A stretch of DNA of 64,000 bases from Mesorhizobium sp. AR02 (lineage in GTDB: Bacteria; Pseudomonadota; Alphaproteobacteria; Rhizobiales; Rhizobiaceae). The notes beneath the pieces were generated by a model. That model was not told the DNA's origin, made no database searches, and saw nothing but the letters and a program-made list of their open reading frames with translations. Position numbers and translations under genes: made by a program. Below are positions 14,660 to 22,849 of this stretch, piece after piece. The stretch spans positions 5,166,001-5,230,000 of the forward strand of contig NZ_CP080531.1 in NCBI RefSeq assembly GCF_024746835.1. Reading direction: 5' to 3'. Each line of letters begins with the position of its first letter. The stretch's first letter is position 1.

Positions 14660-15109
14660 AGCTGGCTTCGGCCAGAACAGCCAGAGCAACACAAGCGCCG
14701 CCAGTATCCAGACCGCGACCATGAACGCCAGCCCTGCCTTGCTTACCGGCTTGGCGCGGCGTGTCGCTTCGTCTCGGAACTCTTGCATGAGATCGGCTGG
14801 CACCAGCTTGACGGCAAGCATGATGCCGAGCGGCACAATGATGAGATCGTCCAGATAGCCGATGATCGGAATGAAGTCCGGTATCAGGTCGATAGGGCTT
14901 AGAGCGTAGGCCGCGACCGCGCCAGCAGCGGCCTTTGCATACCATGGAACGCGCGGATCACGCGCGGCAAGCCAGAGTGCCACGACATCGCGCTTGATAT
15001 TGCCCGCCCATTGCTTCGCAGAATCGAGAACCGACATGCCGTTATATACGGAAGCCCCGTCGAAAGGGCGAGGCCGCCATGCCTGCTTGCTCGCGGAGCT
15101 TTTGCTCAC
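14657..15109 (-). CDS. YkvA/DUF1232 family membrane protein
   Basis: 150 residues from a GTG at 15109 (an ATG at codon 25 is an alternative). The DUF1232 core is ALWLAARDPRVPWYAKA, then ALSPIDLIPDFIPIIGYLDD, a short motif conserved in the YkvA family. A hydrophobic C-terminal helix (AFMVAVWILAALVLLWLFW) anchors it in the membrane. Function of the family is not established. Its TAG stop codon is formed by the edge of the RIME-like repeat. Confidence 0.85.
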   Translation of the reverse strand: MSKSSASKQAWRPRPFDGASVYNGMSVLDSAKQWAGNIKRDVVALWLAARDPRVPWYAKAAAGAVAAYALSPIDLIPDFIPIIGYLDDLIIVPLGIMLAVKLVPADLMQEFRDEATRRAKPVSKAGLAFMVAVWILAALVLLWLFWPKPA

Positions 15110-15133
15110 GAGCGGACCGAGCCATGTTCGAAG

Positions 15134-17242
15134 TTAGCCCAGCTTCACCTTCGGTTCGCGCGCCCAGAAGCGCAGGTCGCCGAGCCTGGTGAGGAAGCCC
15201 GCGACATCCCTGGCGGATGCAAGCGGGATCACCGCCTCATCCTCGGTGACGCCGGCCTTGTCCAGCAGGGGTGCCGCCGCCTCGACAAAGCCGATGAATT
15301 TGCAATGCGCGAAGGCGTCGGCGACGAAGTCGCGGGCGGTGGATTCCTTCAGCAGGTCGGCCATTGCGGGCTTCGCCGGCAACAGCGCGACCGCGTCGTA
15401 TAGAACCGACGGTGCGCCTGCGATCATCTGCTGCGCGTCGATCCAGCTGCCGTCGCTCGCCTTGGCCCCGCCGACCTTCGGCGCGATGATCTCGAACTTC
15501 GCGCCTGCCTTTGTCAGTCCCTGCTTCAGCGCATTGAGCAAAGCGGCGTCCGTGCCGTCGGTCACCAGGATGCCGAGCCTGCGGCCCTCGAAACGGCCGG
15601 GGCCGTTCTTGAGGATGCTGAGCGCATCCGACGCAGGGAGATCCCGGCGCGTCGGCACCGCCGCATCGGCAGGCTTCGGCATCGCCTTCAAGCCGAGCGC
15701 ATCCGCCACCTTGCGAGCCAATTCATCATCGATGTTGAGAAGGTGGGAAACGATGCGCTCGCGAATAACAGGCGTTTGCACCTTGCTCAGCTCGAAGGTC
15801 AGTGCGGCGGCGATATGGCCTTGCTCCACGGGGGCCTGGCTGATGTAGAACTGGCGCGCCTGGCTGTAGTGATCGGCAAAGGTTTCCGACCGCAAACGCG
15901 CCTTCGGCCCGGCTTCGACTTCGGCAAAGGAGCGGAACCCCTTGGACGGGGATTCACGCGGGCCTTCATCCCATGAGTTCGGCTGGTAGTTGGCGCGGCC
16001 GACAGGGTTGCGCATCGCCATGTGCCCATCCTGCTGGAAATTGTGGAAGGGGCATTTCGGCGCGTTGATCGGCAGATGGGTGAAGTTGGTGCTGCCCAGC
16101 CGTTTGATCTGCGTGTCGAGATAGGAGAAATTCCGGCCCTGCAACAGCGGATCGTTGGAGAAGTCGACGCCGGGCGGCACGTTCTGCGTCATGAACGCCA
16201 CCTGCTCGGTCTCGGCGAAGAAATTGCCGGGCATGCGATCGAGCACCAGGCGGCCGACCGCGATCGGCGGCAGCACCTCCTCGGGAATGAGTTTGGTCGG
16301 ATCGAGGATGTCGAAGTCGAAACTGTCGGCGAAGGCCTGGTCGAACAGCTGCAGCTGCAGTTCCCATTCCGGGAAATTGCCGGCGTGGATCGCGTCCCAC
16401 AGGTCGCGGCGATGGAAGTCGGGGTCGGCGCCGTTGATCTTGACCGCCTCGTTCCAGGCGACGGACTGGAGGCCGAGCTTCGGCTTCCAGAGGAATTTGA
16501 CGAAGGTCGATTCATCCTTGGCGTTGAGCAGCCGGAAGGTGTGGACGCCGAACCCTTCCATGAAGCGCAGCGAGCGCGGGATGGCCCTGTCCGACATCGC
16601 CCACATGATCATGTGCATGCTTTCAGGCGTGAGCGAAATGAAATCCCAGAAATTGTCATGCGCGGTCTGCGCCTGCGGGAAGTCGCTGTTGGGCTCGGCC
16701 TTGGCGGCATGGATCAGGTCGGGAAACTTGATCGCATCCTGGATGAAGAACACCGGCATGTTGTTGCCGACAATGTCCCAATTGCCTTCCTGCGTGTAGA
16801 GTTTTACGGCGAAGCCGCGCACGTCGCGGGCAAGGTCGGCGGAGCCCTTGTTGCCGGCAACGGTGGAGAAGCGCACGAAAGCCGGCGTCTTTTCGCCGGC
16901 GCGCTGGAAGATGTCGGCACGCGTGTATTTGGCCAGCGATTCATAGGTTTCGAAATAGCCGTGGGCGCCATAGCCGCGCGCATGGACGACGCGCTCGGGA
17001 ATGCGCTCATGATCGAAATGGAAGATCTTTTCGCGGAAGTGGAAGTCTTCGAGCACCGTCGGGCCACGGACACCGATCTTCAGCGAGTTCTGGTCGTCGG
17101 CGACAGGGCCGCCCTGCGCGGTGGTCAGCACCGGCGTCGAACCGGAGGCGGTCTGGTGCAGTTCGCCGCCTTCGCCGCGCTGCAATTTCTGATCGTGGAT
17201 GGTCGCGGCCGTCCCCGCCAATTTGGATGCTTGCTTCGCCAT
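15134..17242 (-). CDS. katE: Catalase HPII, large-subunit monofunctional haem catalase
   Basis: 702 residues, the length of clade-2 large-subunit catalases. The distal haem histidine is H87 in [12 protein letters not shown], and the catalytic asparagine lies in [11 protein letters not shown] near 160; the proximal tyrosine is in [12 protein letters not shown]. The C-terminal 150 residues form the flavodoxin/DJ-1-like domain ([20 protein letters not shown]) present only in large catalases. It dismutates hydrogen peroxide in the cytoplasm. In rhizobia katE-type genes are usually under general stress control; no clean EcfG promoter is visible just upstream. It sits next to csbD-type and small-peptide genes on the same strand. 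Confidence 0.95.
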   Translation of the reverse strand: MAKQASKLAGTAATIHDQKLQRGEGGELHQTASGSTPVLTTAQGGPVADDQNSLKIGVRGPTVLEDFHFREKIFHFDHERIPERVVHARGYGAHGYFETYESLAKYTRADIFQRAGEKTPAFVRFSTVAGNKGSADLARDVRGFAVKLYTQEGNWDIVGNNMPVFFIQDAIKFPDLIHAAKAEPNSDFPQAQTAHDNFWDFISLTPESMHMIMWAMSDRAIPRSLRFMEGFGVHTFRLLNAKDESTFVKFLWKPKLGLQSVAWNEAVKINGADPDFHRRDLWDAIHAGNFPEWELQLQLFDQAFADSFDFDILDPTKLIPEEVLPPIAVGRLVLDRMPGNFFAETEQVAFMTQNVPPGVDFSNDPLLQGRNFSYLDTQIKRLGSTNFTHLPINAPKCPFHNFQQDGHMAMRNPVGRANYQPNSWDEGPRESPSKGFRSFAEVEAGPKARLRSETFADHYSQARQFYISQAPVEQGHIAAALTFELSKVQTPVIRERIVSHLLNIDDELARKVADALGLKAMPKPADAAVPTRRDLPASDALSILKNGPGRFEGRRLGILVTDGTDAALLNALKQGLTKAGAKFEIIAPKVGGAKASDGSWIDAQQMIAGAPSVLYDAVALLPAKPAMADLLKESTARDFVADAFAHCKFIGFVEAAAPLLDKAGVTEDEAVIPLASARDVAGFLTRLGDLRFWAREPKVKLG

Positions 17243-17333
17243 GACTGAAAATCCCTGGGGTCAATGCGCGGGCTGCGCTGGTTCCTCAATCTCTGGGATG
17301 GCAATGCGTTCCCTGCCGTTTTCAAATCCGCAA

Positions 17334-17363
17334 ATGAAGAAGGCCGCCGGTTCGCACGGCGGC
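17334..17363 (-). terminator. Rho-independent terminator of the CsbD gene
   Basis: GGCCGCCG and CGGCGGCC flank a seven-base loop, and on the minus strand the stem is followed by a pyrimidine-rich tract. It lies 30-60 bp beyond the CsbD stop. Confidence 0.7.
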
Positions 17364-17392
17364 CTCCAATTGTCTTAAAGAGCGAAGAACCC

Positions 17393-17608
17393 TCAGAGGT
17401 TCTTGTTGATCGCGGCGGCGGTCTTGTTGGTCGCGTCCTTGACGGCGGCCTTCGTGTCGCCGACAGCCTTCTGGACCTTGCCCTTGGCTTCCTGTGCCGC
17501 GCCTTCGGCGCGCAGGCGGTCATTGCCGACGGCCTTGCCGACGCCTTCCTTGGCCTTGCCGACGGCCTGATTGGCGAGACCCGAGGCTTTGTCGCTGGTG
17601 CTTCCCAT
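17393..17608 (-). CDS. CsbD family stress-response protein
   Basis: 71 residues. The ATG at 17608 follows AAAGGAAA; an upstream in-frame start is not needed. The sequence is the typical CsbD composition: [20 protein letters not shown], then [20 protein letters not shown], i.e. Ala/Gly/Lys-rich amphipathic repeats. CsbD proteins accumulate under general stress. The perfect EcfG promoter just upstream supports the same role here. The molecular function of the family is unsettled. Confidence 0.93.
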   Translation of the reverse strand: MGSTSDKASGLANQAVGKAKEGVGKAVGNDRLRAEGAAQEAKGKVQKAVGDTKAAVKDATNKTAAAINKNL

Positions 17609-17641
17609 GGGATTTCCTTTCGCGGATTGTTTGCGGAGATC

Positions 17642-17666
17642 AACGTCGCTTTGTTTGGAAAGTTCC
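17642..17666 (-). promoter_or_regulatory. EcfG general-stress promoter of the CsbD gene
   Basis: Minus strand GGAAC-N16-CGTT, an exact match to the alphaproteobacterial EcfG/RpoE2 consensus, 34 bp from the ATG at 17608. Confidence 0.8.
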
Positions 17667-17690
17667 GCTCCTCGCAGGGAGGGCGCCAAA

Positions 17691-17729
17691 CGAAAAGGCC
17701 CGCCACCGACGCGAATCGTGACGGGCCTT
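17691..17729 (-). terminator. Probable terminator after the small-peptide array
   Basis: AAGGCCCG (17695-17702) and CGGGCCTT (17722-17729) pair; on the minus strand the stem is followed by TTTTCGTTT. A second imperfect stem (CCCCGCC against GGGGGCG) lies at 17809-17834. The remaining DNA of 17667-17924 shows no gene. Confidence 0.5.
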
Positions 17730-17924
17730 CTGGAGTAGGCCGGGCGTCCCACCGCCCGGCCGTTTGCAAAACCTGTCAGCGGGATGATCGTTCCATCACA
17801 ACAGGAAACCCCGCCACCCAGGGGGCGAGGCTTTCGGGCCTAACGGATCGTTCAAATCTTCCTCACGCGAGGTCGCAAGACCTCGCATATGTCTCAAGCC
17901 TCAGATCTTCGACAGGCCTTCGAT

Positions 17925-18014
17925 TCAGACGCAAACCGAGGTGCAGGTATCCGCGGTGACCGCCGAGAGTTTCTCACGCTTCAAAAGCGTCGGCTTGGCG
18001 TAGGTTTTCTTCAT
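17925..18014 (-). CDS. Putative lasso-leader RiPP precursor 1 (29 residues)
   Basis: Read directly on the minus strand: ATG 18014, TGA 17925-17927. The leader KKTYAKPTLLKREKLSAVTA matches the lasso-type leader pattern YxxPxL followed ten residues later by Thr. The remaining eight residues, DTCTSVCV, contain two cysteines. It is one of three tandem paralogues. Leader-only similarity is known from proteins annotated as lasso RiPP family leader or putative RiPP precursor in Rhizobiales. The core is too short for a classical lasso ring and tail, so the final product, if any, is unknown. Confidence 0.7.
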   Translation of the reverse strand: MKKTYAKPTLLKREKLSAVTADTCTSVCV

Positions 18015-18037
18015 GGCCTAATCCCCCGTGTAAAAAA

Positions 18038-18133
18038 TCAGCCTGGGCAAGGATTCGAAGGGGTGCAGACAGCGGTTATGGCCGACAGCCTGTCACGTTT
18101 CACCAAAAGCGGCTTCTGATAGGTCTTTTTCAT
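18038..18133 (-). CDS. Putative lasso-leader RiPP precursor 2 (31 residues)
   Basis: ATG 18133 with GGGGGA upstream, TGA 18038-18040. The leader KKTYQKPLLVKRDRLSAITA is 14 of 20 identical to precursor 1, and the remainder is VCTPSNPCPG with two cysteines six residues apart. It lies 23 bp upstream of precursor 1 on the same strand. The repeated gene plus divergent tail is the usual signature of precursor peptide families. Confidence 0.7.
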   Translation of the reverse strand: MKKTYQKPLLVKRDRLSAITAVCTPSNPCPG

Positions 18134-18243
18134 GCAATCCCCCATTGCTTGGCAATGACTGAGGAACGCGTGCACCTGGCCATTGTCAAGCCGCTGCTAA
18201 AATAAGGCTCTGCGTCTCCAATCGGTCAAAAGGTGTCGCGGAC

Positions 18244-18339
18244 CTAGCCGGCCGGGCCGCCCGAGACCGCTTCCTGTGCCGTCACCGCCGACAGCTTCCG
18301 CCGCTTGACGAGTGTCGGCTTGTCATAGGGCTTTCGCAT
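18244..18339 (-). CDS. Putative lasso-leader RiPP precursor 3 (31 residues)
   Basis: ATG 18339 with a strong GGGAGGAGGA ribosome binding site, TAG 18244-18246. The leader RKPYDKPTLVKRRKLSAVTA keeps Tyr, Pro, Leu and Thr of the pattern; the tail QEAVSGGPAG has no cysteine. It lies 110 bp upstream of precursor 2. Confidence 0.7.
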   Translation of the reverse strand: MRKPYDKPTLVKRRKLSAVTAQEAVSGGPAG

Positions 18340-18525
18340 CGAGTCCTCCTCCCGTTCGAATGGTCGAGGGTCTTTGTATGCAGGATCATTGTCAAGCGGG
18401 CAGGCAGGACGGCGCAAATGCGCGCGCGGACGCGTCTCTCTGCACTCCCGCTCTGAGATCGCCGAAGCCGACATCGGACAAGAGCCGCGTCGCGGTTGCC
18501 GTCGCCGCCGGGGCAGCGGCAGCGG

Positions 18526-19272
18526 TTACTGCTGCTGCAGGCCGGTGATCATGGCAATGATCTCGTTCTTGTCGGTCTTGTCGGTTTCGCGCACACCGAT
18601 CTGCTTGCCGCGCCTGAGAACACAGATGCGGTCGGAGAGCTTGAACACCTGGTCGAGACTGTGGCTGATGATCAGGATGCCGACATTGCGCTGCTTCAGC
18701 GACTGGACGATCGCTTCCACCCTGGCTGTTTCGGCGACGCCGAGCGCCGCCGTCGGCTCATCCAGCAGGATCAGCTTGCTCGCCCAATGCGTGGCGCGCG
18801 CGATCGCGACGCCCTGGCGCTGGCCGCCGGAGAGGTCGCGGATGGTGGCGTGGGCGGAGGGGATGCGCACATCCAGCTCCTTCACCAGCTTTTCGGTCTC
18901 GTCGATCATCCGGCGGCGATCGAGCAGACCGAAGCGGTTCAGCGGCTCGCGGCCGAGAAACATGTTCATGTAGACGGTTTGCTGGTCGGCGAGCGCGAGG
19001 TCCTGGTAGACGACCTCGATGCCATGCGCGCGACCCATGGTGGCGTTCGACATCGTCACCGGTTTGCCTTCGATGGTGATCGTGCCGGACGACGGCGGGT
19101 GCACCCCGGAGACGATCTTGATCAGCGTTGACTTGCCGGCGCCGTTGTCGCCGACAAGGGCGACGATCTCGCCCGGAAAGACCTCGAGCGAGAAGTTCTC
19201 GATCGCGGTGATGCCGCCGAAATTCTTGCGGATGTCCTGCAGTTGCAGAATGGGCGCGCTTGCGTTCATCAC
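18526..19272 (-). CDS. Sugar-type ABC transporter ATP-binding protein (single domain)
   Basis: 248 residues. Walker A GDNGAGKST near residue 40, signature LSGGQRQGVAIARA, Walker B KLILLDEPTAALGV. It is similar to one half of RbsA/XylG ATPases, so two copies are needed per transporter. It is the last gene of the minus-strand unit that begins with the ROK regulator at 26408. A palindromic repeat separates it from the YhfX-like gene upstream. Substrate unknown; the unit also contains a PLP enzyme and an M20 peptidase, which is unusual for a pure sugar importer. Confidence 0.9.
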   Translation of the reverse strand: MMNASAPILQLQDIRKNFGGITAIENFSLEVFPGEIVALVGDNGAGKSTLIKIVSGVHPPSSGTITIEGKPVTMSNATMGRAHGIEVVYQDLALADQQTVYMNMFLGREPLNRFGLLDRRRMIDETEKLVKELDVRIPSAHATIRDLSGGQRQGVAIARATHWASKLILLDEPTAALGVAETARVEAIVQSLKQRNVGILIISHSLDQVFKLSDRICVLRRGKQIGVRETDKTDKNEIIAMITGLQQQ

Positions 19273-19296
19273 TCTCTCCTGGATCTGCCTGTTGGA

Positions 19297-19346
19297 GCAT
19301 GATCTTTTTCCGAAAACCGGTTCCCACTTTTCGGGATCATGCTTTA
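19297..19346. repeat. GATCATGC palindromic intergenic repeat, copy 1
   Basis: GCATGATC at 19297-19304 and GATCATGC at 19335-19342 enclose CCGAAAACCGGTTCCCACTT. A reverse-oriented relative occurs at 57533-57581. Its edge (CTTTAAA) provides the TAA stop of the gene at 19344-20543. Confidence 0.8.
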
Positions 19347-20543
19347 AACCGGCCAGGCATAGGGTTCGCCGAAGCCGTTCTCGATCGTTTCCACGGTGGG
19401 ATTGCCCTTCGAAATGCCAGAGACGCCGACGATATGGGCGCGGGTGACGAAGGCCTGGCCGCGGAAGCCGAACACCGCGCTGTCGCCGGGTTTGGGCGCG
19501 CTCGCGCCGCCGGCGTCGATCATGGCGTAGTAGTCGATCGCCGAAGGCGGCGGCACCTCGACGCTGCGCAGCGCGGCGGCTGCCGCGGTCGGCTCCGACG
19601 AGACGATCGCCCTCACGTCATAGTCGGGGAAGATCGGGTCGATGTAGAAGCCGCCGCCGAAGCAATAGGCCTTGCCGCCCGACAGATGCGAAACCTCGGT
19701 GAGGTAGAGCACCGCCGGCAGTTCCGGCAAGTCCTCCATCACATGCAGGGCGGTGGTCCCGTGCAGCCCGTTGCCCGGCTCGCACTGCGTGGCGCCGGCC
19801 TCGGCCAGTGCCGACAGCATGACGCTGGAGGTGGTGCCCGGGGCGTTGATCTCGATCCCCGTGCGGCCCGCCTTGGCCAGCGCCTCGGCCGCCCTGGCCA
19901 GCGTCGCCAGGTTGGGCGTCGGCAGCACTTTTCGCGCGGCATGGTCGAAGAGCAGGGCAGGGAAAGTGGTGATGCCGGCGAAACGGCCGCCGGCAAGCGC
20001 ATCGAGCCTTTCGCCGACATCAACGATGTCGGCTGCATCGAAGCCGCCCTCATGGCCGCGGTAGAAGATGTCGCCCTCGGCGGCGATGCGGGCGAGCAGA
20101 TCCTGGACATAGGAGGCCGCTTTCGCGCCCGCTGCCGCTTCCTCGGCCTTGGTGTCGTTGAAGACGGTCCAGTAGTCTGGCCTGAAGGTTTTTGCTGCCG
20201 CCCCAGCCTCGAATTTGGCGATCTGCTGCAGGTGGCCGAGGTGGCCGAGCTTCATGCCGGCCTTGTGCGTGGCGCGCGCGCAGGCCATGTCGACGGCGAC
20301 CGCCCGGTCGATGCCGCCGCGCATCACCGCCCTGCAGAACGAGCTCGAGCGCCCGACCTGCTTGGTCATGGCGAAGATCTTCAGGCCGTTGCGGGTTGCC
20401 TCGTCCTTGAGGGTTCTCGCATTGGCCTCGACCGTATCGAGATCGAGCACATAGGCATTGGCCGGCAGCTTGCCTTGCTGATGAAGTGCAATGGCGGCTT
20501 CGATGAAAGCGGGGTTGCGGCGGCGCAGAACGTCGAGAAACAT
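19344..20543 (-). CDS. YhfX-type PLP-dependent enzyme (alanine racemase-like fold)
   Basis: 399 residues. The N-terminal pattern LHQQGKLPANAYVLDLDTVE, then LKIFAMTKQVGRS with the likely PLP lysine in MTKQVGR, and FPALLFDHAARKVLPTPNLA follow E. coli YhfX. This family has the alanine racemase N-terminal barrel and is thought to act on amino acids, but the reaction is not established. It is embedded between permease and ATPase genes of an ABC transporter, which ties its substrate to the imported compound (inference). Confidence 0.8.
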   Translation of the reverse strand: MFLDVLRRRNPAFIEAAIALHQQGKLPANAYVLDLDTVEANARTLKDEATRNGLKIFAMTKQVGRSSSFCRAVMRGGIDRAVAVDMACARATHKAGMKLGHLGHLQQIAKFEAGAAAKTFRPDYWTVFNDTKAEEAAAGAKAASYVQDLLARIAAEGDIFYRGHEGGFDAADIVDVGERLDALAGGRFAGITTFPALLFDHAARKVLPTPNLATLARAAEALAKAGRTGIEINAPGTTSSVMLSALAEAGATQCEPGNGLHGTTALHVMEDLPELPAVLYLTEVSHLSGGKAYCFGGGFYIDPIFPDYDVRAIVSSEPTAAAAALRSVEVPPPSAIDYYAMIDAGGASAPKPGDSAVFGFRGQAFVTRAHIVGVSGISKGNPTVETIENGFGEPYAWPV

Positions 20544-20555
20544 GGATCAATTCCT

Positions 20556-21524
20556 TCAGCGGGATTTTTCGCGCAACGACACGGCGACGGCGGTCAGGAT
20601 GATCAGGCCACGCACGATCATCTGGTCGGAGACCGAGAGGCCCATCAGGATCAAGCCATTGTTCAGCATGCCCATCATCAGCGAGCCGACGAGGGCGCCG
20701 ACGACCGAGCCCTTGCCGCCATTGAGCAGCGTGCCGCCGACGATGACAGCGGCGATCACGGTCATCAGATCGGTTTCGCCCAGCGTGTATTTCGCTGCCT
20801 GCAGGCGGCCTGCGTAGAGCAGGCCGGCAAGTCCGGCGAGCCCGCCACTGATCGTCAGCACGGCCAGCCTGATCCTGGGCACGCTGATGCCCGACACGCT
20901 CGCGGCACGGCCGTTGTCGCCGGTCGCCAGAATATGCGCACCGAAGCGGGTCTCGCGGTAGACGACATGGCCGATCGCGACGGCGATGACCGTCCACCAG
21001 ATCAGCGACGGCACGCCGAGCAGCGAACCGGAGCCGAAAAAGCCGGTGAAGGCCTCGTTGGTGACGGAGATCGAACGCAGGTCGGTCATCGAACGGGAAA
21101 CGCCGGCGAACAGGCCCATCGTCGCCAGCGTCACCAGAAACGACGGCAGCCTGACATAGGCGACCAGGATGCCGTTGATCAGGCCGATCAGCAGTCCGGC
21201 TCCAAGGCCGACGACGATGCCCGCCGCCATGCCGTAGGTGCCGATGGTGACCGCGGCGGCGAGGGCGGCCACCGCCACGATCGAACCGATCGAAAGGTCG
21301 ATCTCGCCAGACGACATGACGAAGACCAGTCCGATGGCCATGATGGTCACCGGCGCTGTCTGCAGCACAATGTTCGACAGGTTGCGAACGGTGAGAAAGC
21401 CGCTGTCCCTCAGCACGATGGCGAAGAAGAGAAAGATCGCCAGAAAGCCGAGATAGACGACATATTGCTGCAGATTGAAGCGGCTGGCGAAGCTGCCACC
21501 GGCACTGATGTTGGCGTTGGACAT
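20556..21524 (-). CDS. ABC transporter permease, ribose/xylose family
   Basis: 322 residues from ATG 21524, six bases after GGAGG; upstream in-frame starts are rejected. About eight to ten membrane helices, with the family motif MSSGEIDLSIGSIVA after helix two and ALVGSLMMGMLNNGLILMGL near the end. This is the BPD_transp_2 (RbsC) family. It works with the ATPase at 18526 and one or both binding proteins at 21722 and 22850. Confidence 0.92.
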   Translation of the reverse strand: MSNANISAGGSFASRFNLQQYVVYLGFLAIFLFFAIVLRDSGFLTVRNLSNIVLQTAPVTIMAIGLVFVMSSGEIDLSIGSIVAVAALAAAVTIGTYGMAAGIVVGLGAGLLIGLINGILVAYVRLPSFLVTLATMGLFAGVSRSMTDLRSISVTNEAFTGFFGSGSLLGVPSLIWWTVIAVAIGHVVYRETRFGAHILATGDNGRAASVSGISVPRIRLAVLTISGGLAGLAGLLYAGRLQAAKYTLGETDLMTVIAAVIVGGTLLNGGKGSVVGALVGSLMMGMLNNGLILMGLSVSDQMIVRGLIILTAVAVSLREKSR

Positions 21525-21562
21525 TGTCATCCTCCGATGGCGGGCGCTTCGCCTTTGGGCTC

Positions 21563-21664
21563 TAGAGCGGTTCACCGTTTCACGGATCGGCGAACCGCTC
21601 TAACTCTTTGTTTTGACACAATTCCTGTGGGAAGTCCGTTCACACTTTTCCTGGAATTGCTCTA
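21563..21664. repeat. RIME-like intergenic repeat, copy 2
   Basis: CTAGAGCGGTTCACCG at the left, AACTCTTTGTTTTGACAC in the middle and TTTTCCTGGAATTGCTCTAG at the right, as in the copies at 14556 and 28092. It is followed at 21671-21718 by a second element (GTCGTTTTCCCAAAACCGCT, then TTTTTGGGCGACATGCA) that ends four bases before the stop of the 21722 gene. Related copies lie at 29268 and 53647. Confidence 0.85.
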
Positions 21665-21721
21665 GGTCGTGCGTGTCGTTTTCCCAAAACCGCTGCGCGT
21701 TTTTGGGCGACATGCACCAGG

Positions 21722-22783
21722 CTACTTCATGGCGTCCGCGATGGCCGCCGGCACATCCCGGTTGAGCGACTTCTTCCAGCCTTCCTTGACCGTGTCCCTG
21801 GTGACGGCGATGGAATCGACCGCGTAGAAGGGGTCGGCCTTCTTGCCGACCAGGGATCCGGCCGAGGCGCGGGCCAGCGTCACGCCGATCGAGTAGGCCT
21901 CGTCGGCCACCAGTGCGGTGATGTTGCCACCCTTGACCATGTCGAGCGCTGCCGGTTCATTGAGGTCCAGCGTGACGATCTTGGTGTGGCTGTTGCCGGC
22001 GGAACGGAGCGCGGAGAGCACGCTGAGCGCCGGTTCGGCCCAGGTCACATAGATGCCGTCGAGGTCGGGGTGCTGGGTGATCATCGCCTGGGCGATGTCC
22101 TCGCTGCGCGCCGGGTCGGCCATGCCGGCCTCGGCAGTGATCTTCATATCCGGATAATCCTGCTCGATGGTCTTCTTGAAGGCCCGGTCGCGCTGGTTGG
22201 TGACGTAAAAATCGGCGTCGTGGAAGATGTAACCGACCTTGCCCTTCTTGCCGAGCGCCTCGGCCATGGCGATGCCGGCCTTGTTGCCCATCTGGAACAG
22301 GTCGTCGGAAACGATGGTGACGTAGTCCGTGCCTTGCTTGTAGCCGGCCGGGCAATTGTCGACGAAGCCGAGCTTCACGCCGGCCTGGCGGGCCGGGTCA
22401 TAGACGGAAGCCGCGGTCGCCGGGTCGACCGGCAGCGACAGGATGATCGATGGCTTCTTGGCCATCACCGTCTCGACATCCGACTTCTGGCGGGCGGCGT
22501 CGAAACCAGCGTCGGTCTGAGCCACCACCTCGATGCCCAGCCGCTTGAACTCGTCGCGCGCGCCGGCGTTGACGGCGTTGGTGTATTCGCTCGTCTCGTG
22601 CCAGACGAGCGCCGCGGTGAACTTGCCGTCCTTGATTTGCTGTTCCTCGGCCGGAGTCAGCGTCAGTGTGCTTGCCGGCACCGGCTTTTCGCCATTCGGT
22701 CCTGATGTGACGCCTTCGGCGGCGAGGGCGTGGACGCTCAACAGCGTCGCCAGTGCGGTCACAATGCCCAGAGTTTTGCGCAT
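21722..22783 (-). CDS. Ribose-type ABC transporter substrate-binding protein 1
   Basis: 353 residues with a signal peptide (MRKTLGIVTALATLLSVHALA, cleaved near AAEG). Periplasmic-binding-protein type 1 fold; AALVWHETSEYTNAVNAGAR, MAKKPSIILSLPVDPATA and DLDGIYVTWAEPALS are lobe-hinge features of the ribose/galactose group. It is the same length as and clearly a paralogue of the protein at 22850-23911. Ligand is unknown. Confidence 0.9.
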   Translation of the reverse strand: MRKTLGIVTALATLLSVHALAAEGVTSGPNGEKPVPASTLTLTPAEEQQIKDGKFTAALVWHETSEYTNAVNAGARDEFKRLGIEVVAQTDAGFDAARQKSDVETVMAKKPSIILSLPVDPATAASVYDPARQAGVKLGFVDNCPAGYKQGTDYVTIVSDDLFQMGNKAGIAMAEALGKKGKVGYIFHDADFYVTNQRDRAFKKTIEQDYPDMKITAEAGMADPARSEDIAQAMITQHPDLDGIYVTWAEPALSVLSALRSAGNSHTKIVTLDLNEPAALDMVKGGNITALVADEAYSIGVTLARASAGSLVGKKADPFYAVDSIAVTRDTVKEGWKKSLNRDVPAAIADAMK

Positions 22784-22849
22784 GCCATTTTCCCCTTTTG
22801 TTGTGTGGCGGAAAGCTCCAGCGCGGCGAGCCGCGCCGGAGCGAGGGCC

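Noticed and set aside
17243..17330. EcfG promoter for katE
   Set aside because: Two GGAAC boxes occur, but the bases at the -10 distance are GATT and TTGA, not CGTT.
19260..21665. An 801-codon open frame on the plus strand
   Set aside because: It lies wholly antisense to the ATPase/YhfX/permease genes, has Arg/Gly/Asp/His-rich composition without any domain, and is typical of shadow frames in high-GC DNA.
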